From the NCBI GenBank assembly GCA_013397695.1, contig VYZI01000351.1, positions 3,057-67,056 of the forward strand: a stretch of DNA of 64,000 bases. The letters run 5' to 3'. This document shows, in pieces, positions 55,601 through 64,000 of the stretch. This stretch comes from Centropus unirufus. Lineage: Eukaryota; Chordata; Aves; Cuculiformes; Centropidae. Below the pieces are notes generated by a model. It was given only the letters and a program-made list of their open reading frames with translations, searched no databases and was not told where the DNA came from. The position numbers were made by a program, and so were the translations under genes. Every line of letters begins with the position of its first letter. The stretch's first letter is position 1.

Positions 55601-58600
55601 TGATGACGTTTTGACGTGAGTTTCCGAGTTAATCCGGCACTTGGGAAAGGCACCCTGCAGCTCCTGCTGCCTCCTGTGTTGTCACACATTGAGTTGGGGT
55701 GTAAATTTGTCTCTTCTCCTAGCTTATAAATATAGTTCCGAAAAATAAAAGGCTCGTGTGTTTTAATGCTTCTGGAAGCGTGGGAGCGATAGCACAGGCT
55801 AAAAACAGACAGCGTGTGGGCAGGTGCTATGCAATTCCTTTCCTACGTAAGAAGGAGCCATTGAGGAACAATTCCATTTGAGATGAGCACAGTGGGAGTT
55901 AGATAATGATTGCCTGCCAACAGCCTCACTGTTAACAGAGGAGAAATCAATTCCTGGTCAAGCAGTCTTGACAACATTCTCACTCCTGGTTATGTTCTCC
56001 CTGTTCGTTGTGACTCTTGTCCTTACGTTGGGGTATAATAATGACCATAGAAATGTCCTGTTACTTTCCAAAAGGTGGTGTTTATGAGCATCCCCCTTCT
56101 CAGGCACATCTGACCTCCTGGAAAAGAGATGGGAAGCTAGGAAAGCTTTTCTCCAAGCTGACTTACACATGAAGAAAGCCCTCCCACTCATAACTTCTTT
56201 GCTGCATTGTGATTTATAGGAATAAATGGGCTGTGGACTTAGTTCCATCAGCCTTTCCACCTCGTTGCCTTGTGCTTTATGCACATATTCCACAGGGAAT
56301 TTCTAAGGAGCAAGCTGGAGAAGGGCAGCATAGTTTTTTTGAGTCCTTAGGTAGAACTCCTCAAGTGGAGCAGGGGGAGAGAAACAACAAAGAGATGATG
56401 CTACTGTCATTGTGGCCAACTGTGCTGTACCCTTAGTGCAGACTTTACAGCGCACTCGGGGTGTGAGGCCTGAAAAGAAAGGGCAGGCTCTTGGCACTTT
56501 AATTGTGGGCCTAGAGGCAGGCAGGATGGCAGTGGTTCCCGAGGGCAGTTTCAAAGGGAAGTTTTGGAAGAAAGGCAATAGGAAGAAATCTGAGGAGCTT
56601 GTTTTGTCTTTTCTGGGGCTGAATAATCCCAATGTGAGTTAGAAAACTCCAGGATTAGTTTGAGTAGAAGGTGTATGTGGACTAGTGGGGGAGGTCTGAG
56701 TGATCTGGATGATTCAATGGAAACTTAAAGAAAAGTAAGAACTGGAAAAGCTGAATAGAATCCCATCTCTTGGGCAAGTGGAGAGAAGTGGGAGGTGTGA
56801 CATTTAATTAAATTGAGATACTAGCTTGTCTTACTAGAGAATGTAGCAGGATGTTGGATGTAAAAATAAGTTTGTGATGACAGAACTCAGTCTGTTTAAG
56901 GGATTTCTGTCGTGGAGTCTTGGCCAAATAACAGTGGGTGTGGAATATGTGGGCTGATGGCAGGTTGGAAGGGCAGACCCCACGAAAGCAGAGGTGGAAG
57001 GAGTTAAGGACTGAGAGGTTACCACAGGGAGGCTCCTGGCTGCACAAGCAGGAATATACATGGAAGCTGGGGTCACAGAGCAGGGTGTGGGAGACTGGAG
57101 GAGGAGAGTTTTGAGCATAAAAATCAATGGGGAATGCTGTAGCAACAAGTTCAAGTACGAGGAATATTAGCAAATACAACGGATGTGAAGAGCTGAGTTA
57201 TGGTTGCTGTGGGAACCAGGGCTTTGAAGCCTAGAGATGTTAAATGTTTAGCTCTAATAATGCATTGATGAGGCACTTCTGTGCTGATCAAAAGCAGGGG
57301 GTACATTTCTAGTTCCACTGCCAGCCCGGTGTGGAACAGCAGAGTCTGGTGATCCTGGGGTCTTTCTTCCCATTGTTTCTTGTGAACTGTGTGGTGTTAT
57401 GGGCTCTTCTCTTGTTTTGAGGCAGGTATCCTCAGCTGTTTGCTGCTGGCATGTTGTCGGGAGTGTTCACAACAGCAATCATGGCTCCAGGAGAGAGAAT
57501 CAAGTGCCTTTTACAGGTGAGGTGTTGGATGGCGGCGATGGGAATTTAGTTGTAGGGGTCTTGTCTCTCCATACCCAAAACTTCTTTCGTTAGTGTTTGC
57601 TCTGTTTTGGTTTTCGACAGGACTGAGACAACTGTCACTGCGTGCAGCTGTGTCACGAGGCATTACACAAGCTCAGTGTGGCAGTATAAGCACACACAGC
57701 ATTCATTGCTCTGTTTACTTTACAGAGCACAAGTCTGGTGCTCTGTGGCAGTGGTGGATGCCTCAGTCAACTTCAAAGCATGGAAAAGTCCAGTTTTCCA
57801 GAAGGGAGCTTTTCCTAAGCATTGCAAAACTATGAGATCATGAGTAAAGATTTTCGGTTACTTTGAGAGGTTCCCAGTACATAATCGAGGAACACATCTC
57901 AAATGCATGAAATAGTTTCCCAATGTTTGGGTGGGTGTTAGCTCTACACCTCCTCCGGGTTTTTTAAGTACTCTTGGAAAACAGAAACCTGAACAGATTA
58001 AAATGCCATCTTTAGAAGAAACTTTCCTTATTCCAGACTATGTTGAACTTGTTAGTATGGTGACAGATGCCATGTTAGTTGTGACAGGCATGATGTTATC
58101 GTGGAAGCTTTTTTACACATAGAAATTGTTTGAATTTTCACTAAGCTACTTGAAGGCTACTTTTTCTCAGTTTGAGTATAAAATTACCTGACTGACTTCA
58201 CTTGTTTCCAACAATGCTGGGATAAAATAAAGGAGAATCCAGCCAGTGCTTGGAGCAGTAAACATAGCCTCAGCTTGAGTGGGAGCGGGCTGTTTGAGGA
58301 AGTCATGCAGAGGTTTCATATGCAGAAGTGCCCATGTAATGAGCAGGGGCTTTTTCCTCTCTGGAAACCCACACGTGGCTTTCTGACTCGTAGCAGCACG
58401 CTTGCTCCCCAGTCAGAAACCTTCACTAATCGGACGCTGTCACTTGAATCCTTCAGATCCAGGCAGCTACAGGTGAAACTAAATACAGTGGCTCTTTGGA
58501 CTGTGCTAAACAGCTGTACCGTGAGGCTGGGATTCGTGGCGTGTACAAGGGGACAGTGCTCACCCTCATGAGAGGTAACTGATGCTTCTTCTGCATGGGG

Positions 58601-61600
58601 TAGTTTAGGATAAGGCGGCTGATGTAGCGTCAAAGATCTCGCTGTCCCTTTTTTTTCTCCTCTGTTTCAGTCTGCAGAGCTACTCCAGTGCCTCAAGGGA
58701 ACTGAGAAATAAACTTGAGATTCTCAGTGAGTGAGGAAGAGATTAGAAGGCAAGGATCAGAGGGATATAGGAAGTAATTAAGATCTGAGAAGCCAAGAGG
58801 AATGAGAGACTTAAGAGACTTAAGGAGAGGAGCAGAGAAAACAAAAATACAGAAGTGGGCTTTTTTTTTTTTGTCTTTTTTTTTTCCCTCCTTCCTTGGG
58901 AAAGTGTGTGTGGCACTTGCTGTATAATGCTGACTGCTTTAAAACATGAGATTGTAGCAGTTATGCTTTCTACCCACTTGAGTGTGGGATATTTTGGATT
59001 GGGATGCCATAACCCCTCTCACAACAGCAACAACAACAAATTGTGCCAGACACTGGATCCTTTATGTGTTTTGGTACTTTCTCCTTTGAAAAGCATTAGA
59101 TTGTCCCTGTCCTGAAGGAATGTTTTCCAACAACAAGCTGAAATTTCTGTATTTTTATATCTGTTTACGAACTTGTTCTGTCCTCTGCTTCTCATATTGG
59201 TGTAACAGTTAGCAATGTAACTCTGGCAGTGTCCCTGCCCAGAGGCTGGTTCTTCAGTTTAGACATGGGCTAAGAATGGGCTCTGGGAATACCTTAAAGA
59301 AAAAAAAACCAAACAAAAACAACAAAACCAAAACGCAAAACTACAAAAAAAAAAAAATAGAATCATAAAACAAATAGCTTGCAAAACTCTTGAAGTTCCT
59401 GAACTGCTCTGATCTACTCTGCAGCAATTAAGAAAGCTTGGAGCTGTTTGTCTTTAGCTTAATGGTCAGCAGGCAGGTTAGAGTCTGATTTGAAAGTGCT
59501 AACAGAAGCTCTCGAGAACAGGTACTTTCCCAGTTCTTGCTTTTAGCACCTGCTCTCCCTGGGAAAGTTCAGGCTCCTGGGTCTAGAACAGGAGAAGATT
59601 TTTATTTTGTTTGTAGAGGAGCTGAGCTGGCATGGGGCTGCTGTGCCTCAGGGCTTCATTTTATTCTCCACTACTCACAGTCTTTGTTGTTTTCCCACCA
59701 GACGTCCCAGCCAGCGGAATGTACTTCATGACGTATGAATGGTTGAAGAATGTTTTGACCCCTGAGGGAAAGAGGTTTGTGAAATCTCATAGTCATCAAT
59801 TTCTGGACTTCCCAGGCACTGCTGATTCATCTCCCCAGTTACAAAGAGATTAGAGCAGCAGCATCAAAACAAATATTAAGGGGAAAAAAAAGGGTCACTT
59901 GGCTTGAATTGAGCTGTTTTGGTCTGGGGTTAACTGGCAACTCAAACGGTGTTCTGAGTTCCTCTCAGATTCCTGCCTTGGAGCTGAGTAGTCAAGGAAG
60001 GAATACTTAAAGGAAGTCTCTTCACTTTCATCCTTGTGTGTGCACCAAGAGCTGGAGGGTTTTGTTGTTGGGGTTTTCTGTTCGTTTTGGGGGGGTTTCT
60101 CTTCCCCAGAGGATTTGTGCTTGTGCTGCTGAATGAAAAGATCGGAACCTTTAGGGTAGAGTGAGTATATTTTGCCAACAGGGCCTCGATTCTTGGAAAT
60201 CTTGCTCAGATGCTGCACTCTGCATCTGCAGCCTTCCAGCTGCCAGCCAGGCTGCCTCTTTGCTTGTCACCTCAGTCAGAACAGATGAGTTCTTTACTTT
60301 TTTTGCCTACTTTTTTCTTTCTTTTCCTCCCAAAGTGTGAGTGATCTCAGCGTGCCTAGGATCCTCTTTGCTGGGGGCTTGGCTGGCATCTTCAACTGGG
60401 CAGTTGCCATTCCACCAGACGTGCTGAAATCCCGTTTCCAGACCGGTGAGTTGCGTGGCAGGTCGTGACGGCCACGCTCAGTGCAGAGCTCCTGGGAATG
60501 GGCTGGGCAGCAAGGGAACATGCCAGCGTGGCCAGTCCTCAGGATGCCATCTGAACGTGGCATCTGGGAGCAAGCATGTGTTCAGCACTGCTTGAGACAA
60601 GTATGTGAAAAAAAAACCAAGTTCTTAGCCTTTTAGTTGATTTCCTCACATTTTAGGCAAATCAGGCTGCACTTTTCTGTTTCTGCCTCCCTGCTAATAT
60701 CATGGTTCCCATTTTAGATACCTGTTTTGGAGCTTTGGCATAGAAGTTTAATAATAGAGGAGTTCATTGTGGCCATTTTATTACAAATGCGATTCCTTGA
60801 GAGGTTCTGTGACTTCACTTCAGACCCGGTTCTATAAATTGTGGTGTGTGGTGTCTGAAATGTATAGGAACTGAGTGTGCCTTGCTGACACCATGGATTT
60901 CAGAGTAGCAGCTGTGCTCCTAAGTCTCTGTGGCCTTGTTACAGCGAGGGTGGCCCCAGGCCTTGTGCTTCAGCAGAGTTTGACAGGCTTTTCTTTGGTT
61001 TCTGTGGGAGTCCCAGTCACTGGATATTTTTGTTAAGGCTCCCTGCCATCACGCTCTGTGGACTTGGCTCCCCACTGGGCAGTGACCTTTCCTGTGAAGT
61101 CACAGATCATCATAATCTAGTACAGGAAACTTCTTTCTCTCTGAAGAATGGCTGCTGTGGTTGTTTATAACAGTACTGAGTGTGAAACACATTACAGCTT
61201 TGCATCCTTATTCCACTGAGCCAATCTGCAGCGCTGCTTTAGATTATGTGGGTTAAGGGGGGTTCTGTTTAACTGGCTTGGCTTGTGGAGCTCCTGCTCA
61301 GAGGACTGGTAGAGGCAGCGCTTCCAGAGAAGAGTCAGGAGAAGGAAGAACTTGTTCTTTTAAGTTTTTTAAAAACACCTCAGCAAATCTATTCAGCATT
61401 AAAACATCCTGTGCTTTTCACTAGAAGTTTGTTGCTATTTTTGGCTGGGGCATGTGATAGGATCATTTTCTATTTCTTATAAACAAACTTCATCAGTTTT
61501 CATATCTGACCTTCCTGTTTCCTAATTGCAGCTCTTGGGAGAGCTGTGAGCAGCGGCACAAATAACAGCCCAGACACCCAACCCTGACAAAAGTTATTCT

Positions 61601-62601
61601 CCTTTCTTCCCAGCCCCCCAGTGACTTGACTAGATAAATGCTTTTTGGTGATGGTGACCACTTACCTTCTGTTTACCAAGTCCTTAGTAAGGTGTCCTTT
61701 TTGTTTGCTTGCTTTTGAATTGAGAGAGATAATGATTCCGAGCAGATGTTTTTATGCCATTACTTGACAAATGCTTGGATTCTAGTTTCACCTGGATGGT
61801 ACAGGAGTATGAACCTGTTGGAAATTCCTGGCTGTTAGATCCACCATGTTACATACACCATGTTCTTCAGCGTTCGTGACTGCCACATATCTTTTTATAT
61901 CCCTTTCAGCTCCTCCAGGAAAATATGCAAATGGCTTTAGAGATGTGCTGAGAGAACTTATCAGAGAGGAAGGAGTTGCATCTCTATACAAGGGCTTCAC
62001 GGCTGTCATGATCAGGGCATTTCCCGCTAACGCGGTAAGTAAATAGCAATTCCAGGTGGGTTTGGGGGACCTGGCCACTCCCAGGGAATGTTTGCAGTCT
62101 GGAAAGGAGACAACTGGCTGTTCCCTGTTGTTCCACTTCAGTGAGATTCTTGTCACTGTAGATGCTTTTGGCTGTTGGTGTCCAGGTTCTAAACATGTGC
62201 TTCAGTCAAGGGGGACACCAAATAAACCTCATTTGAAGCTTTGCGCGGAAGCCCATTGTGACTCTTCCTGACAGTGTTTCTTGTCTGATTGTACACCCAC
62301 CAGTAAGAGACAAAAACGGGTGGTTAAGTTTGGACTGGCTTTCCCTTCAATAAATAATGAGTCTTTACAGAAGTTCTGCCTTTGAGTGCAGGGGTGTAGT
62401 AGTATTCTTACCTCTGGCCCAAGATCTTTTTTTGTTTTCTTCCTCCTTCCACATCAGGTGTTTACAGTGCTGCATTTCAAAAACCTTGTTTGGAATAGGT
62501 TGTTAGAATCTTCTTGTTCTCCATGTTCTCTTTTCCAGGCATGTTTTCTTGGTTTCGAAGTTGCTATGAAGTTCCTTAACTGGATTGCACCAGGTCTGTG
62601 A
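52623..62601 (+). CDS. SLC25A20: Mitochondrial carnitine/acylcarnitine carrier (CAC), nine coding exons
   Basis: Exons 52623-52727, 53536-53628, 55488-55615, 57426-57516, 58457-58574, 59702-59774, 60336-60445, 61910-62034 and 62539-62601 join in phase to 301 aa, exactly the human length. The protein exchanges acylcarnitines for free carnitine across the inner mitochondrial membrane for beta-oxidation (family knowledge). The three SLC25 signatures are present: PLDTIK (30-35), PGERIK (130-135) and PPDVLK (229-234). Key human CAC residues are in place at the same numbers: H29, C136, R178-D179 and R275. The start ATG has an ideal Kozak context (GCCGCCACCATGG). At the exon 6/7 junction the split codon reads Ser203 where human has Arg, and the exon 6 donor (GTTTGT) is weak. 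There are no truncations. It is transcribed divergently from ARIH2. Confidence 0.97.
52728..53535 (+). other. SLC25A20 intron 1
   Basis: The GC-rich first half continues the CpG island. The second half is mostly a reversed CR1 fragment (53106-53400). Confidence 0.7.
53106..53400 (-). mobile_element. CR1 LINE 3' fragment in SLC25A20 intron 1
   Basis: CACAGAAGCATGGAATGG then GGGTTGGAAGGGACCTTAAG mark the reversed CR1 3' end. It continues through CTAAATCTCCCCTTTTCCAG and CCTCGTCCTATCACTCCAC. Confidence 0.9.
53629..62538 (+). other. SLC25A20 introns 2 to 8
   Basis: Introns between the listed exons range from 0.5 to 1.9 kb. They hold simple runs only: T-rich at 58861-58885 and A-rich at about 59296-59357. 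No CR1 tail, RNA gene or second gene was recognised. Confidence 0.6.
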
Positions 62602-62663
62602 AGACTAGGAAGTCTTCAGAAATCCAAGAGGAGAAGGAAGAGAGTGCAAGTCTGCCTCTAAGG

Positions 62664-62669
62664 AATAAA
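62664..62669 (+). terminator. SLC25A20: Proximal poly(A) signal of SLC25A20
   Basis: AATAAA 63 nt after the stop codon on the plus strand. Use of this site would give a very short 3' UTR. Confidence 0.45.
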
Positions 62670-63673
62670 TGAACGATTACTTGAAGTTTCAGGAATGATT
62701 GCTTGCCTAATACCTTTTTGCCTTCCTCAAGTTCTCCAGGTGGTGCTATGTGCCGTTCAGGAATGTAGCTCTGAAACAGAGTTGATGAGGAGTTAGAGAT
62801 GATGCACCTGCCTTCTGAGCCCGTGTACCACGGCAGTAATGCCACTACCAGGCAGCTGGCACTGACACACACACTACCTTAAGTACTTCCTCATGGAAGA
62901 AGAGGAAACTTCTTAAAATGTAATTCTTTATTTCCTGAAGAAACGCGTAACTACTAATGCTGAAAAACTTCCTTCAAAGAATTGTTTGGCAGTGTGTACT
63001 TAACTCTCAGGGCACGAGTTAGCAGCTGCACACGCTGGTTCTGCGAGCAGTGTCTGACAGCTCTCGCATCTCTTGCAGTTTTTCAGCTGTGGCTGTTTCT
63101 ATGTTGGCAGTGGTTTTAATCTTACATGCATGTACTGCAGCCAATGCAGGGGAGGCCAGAGCTACGATTCAGGGGGTTGAGAGGTTTTATGGATACCACA
63201 TCGGATCTTGCACACTGGTCTTGTCTGGGGAACTCTGAGGAAATATGAATACCGCTCAACGTCTGGTCTGAGCTTTACTGAGGCAACCAGTGGGGAAAGG
63301 GTTTGATTAACTTGAACTTTTATCTGGACTCCCTTTCTCTCTCATTGAAGACATCACAAATGTCTTTTCAAAAGTACAGCGTGGATCCTAGTAAGCCATG
63401 GTATTTGATTCCTCAAATGCTGAGTCCTGGAATTCAATCCCTCACCTGAGAAAATTTAACAAGGCTTCCAAGGACTCAATTGCTGTGACACGAGAGGGAT
63501 ATGTAAAGGGGACACTGGCTCTGCAGTCCTGTCTAACTTTATTCTTGCTACTGTTCCTTAATTTTCTCTTAATTTTATTAACAACCACATTTTCATCTGA
63601 GAAATGCCTAATGCTAAGAAGCTAAATGCAACTTTTAATTTCTTTTGGGTTTGATGCCATGTTATTTTATCTC

Positions 63674-63679
63674 AATAAA
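63674..63679 (+). terminator. SLC25A20: Distal poly(A) signal of SLC25A20
   Basis: AATAAA about 1.07 kb after the stop, followed by a T/G-rich stretch (TGTGCTTTGGTTCATTT) within 40 bp, as expected for a functional cleavage site. Confidence 0.65.
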
Positions 63680-64000
63680 GCTACCTGCTGCTTGGCTAGG
63701 ACGTGTGCTTTGGTTCATTTACCTTCTGCATGGACATGCATGGTTGGTTTTGCAAAGGCTTTCCAATTCTTTGTTCTGAGATGTAAGTGGGAAATAAGTT
63801 GTGCTGTGCTGTGTGTCATTGTTAATGCCCTGCCTTTGGACTTCTGATGAGCTGTGCAAATGAATGTTCTGCATTCAACACGTTTGTCACGCAAGTCCTG
63901 ATAGGAGCTGTGTTGCGGCCTCAGTTTCTTAACAGTAACCCCAGAAACTAAAGAACACACCTTTTTCCTTGTGGGAGGTATTTTATGTTTTTCTGGGAGA

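Larger units (their letters stand above)
62602..64000 (+). other. SLC25A20: SLC25A20 3' UTR and downstream flank
   Basis: The region up to about 63700 is the likely 3' UTR. The last 300 bp are flank in which I see no gene. Confidence 0.55.

Noticed and set aside
1..64000. tRNA, snoRNA, CRISPR, viral or bacterial-type defence elements
   Set aside because: I looked for tRNA B-box-like motifs, C/D box pairs, regular spaced repeats and viral protein motifs and found none I could support.

Overview
This window is vertebrate nuclear DNA, almost certainly from a bird. It has GT-AG introns, CpG-rich promoters, and many CR1 LINE fragments ending in the ATTCTATG-type tail repeat. The gene set is P4HTM, ARIH2 and SLC25A20, which are neighbours on human 3p21.31. 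I rebuilt the exons by matching open frames, splice sites and reading phase to what I know of each family. No alignment was run.

Layout. P4HTM (minus, about 17491 to past base 1) encodes the transmembrane prolyl 4-hydroxylase of the ER; nine coding exons are visible and only the last codons and stop are cut off. Its 9.4-kb intron 2 (7718-17085) contains a complete four-exon gene on the opposite strand (9974-13350). That gene encodes a secreted Frizzled-related protein of the Sizzled/Crescent type and has its own TATA box. Upstream of P4HTM (17492-18450) lies a GC-box array split by CR1 insertions. ARIH2 (minus, coding 48525 to 22041, 14 coding exons, 490 aa) encodes an RBR E3 ubiquitin ligase. 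Its non-coding first exon starts near 52060. A CpG-rich promoter (about 51970-52620), with a perfect CRE and ETS sites, is shared head to head with SLC25A20. SLC25A20 (plus, 52623-62601, nine coding exons, 301 aa) is the mitochondrial carnitine/acylcarnitine carrier.

The four genes do not form one pathway. The neighbourhood is ancestral vertebrate synteny of housekeeping-type genes, with a developmental secreted regulator nested antisense in one intron. The most interesting points are that nested gene; a 72-bp GC-AG intron and a 23-bp duplicated splice donor in P4HTM; two successive CAGCAG tandem acceptors in the nested gene; a 22-nt microexon in the catalytic RING2 of ARIH2; and the two repeat-rich promoter arrays.

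Most of the remainder is intron sequence and CR1 debris. I saw no tRNA, rRNA, CRISPR array, viral gene or bacterial-type system.
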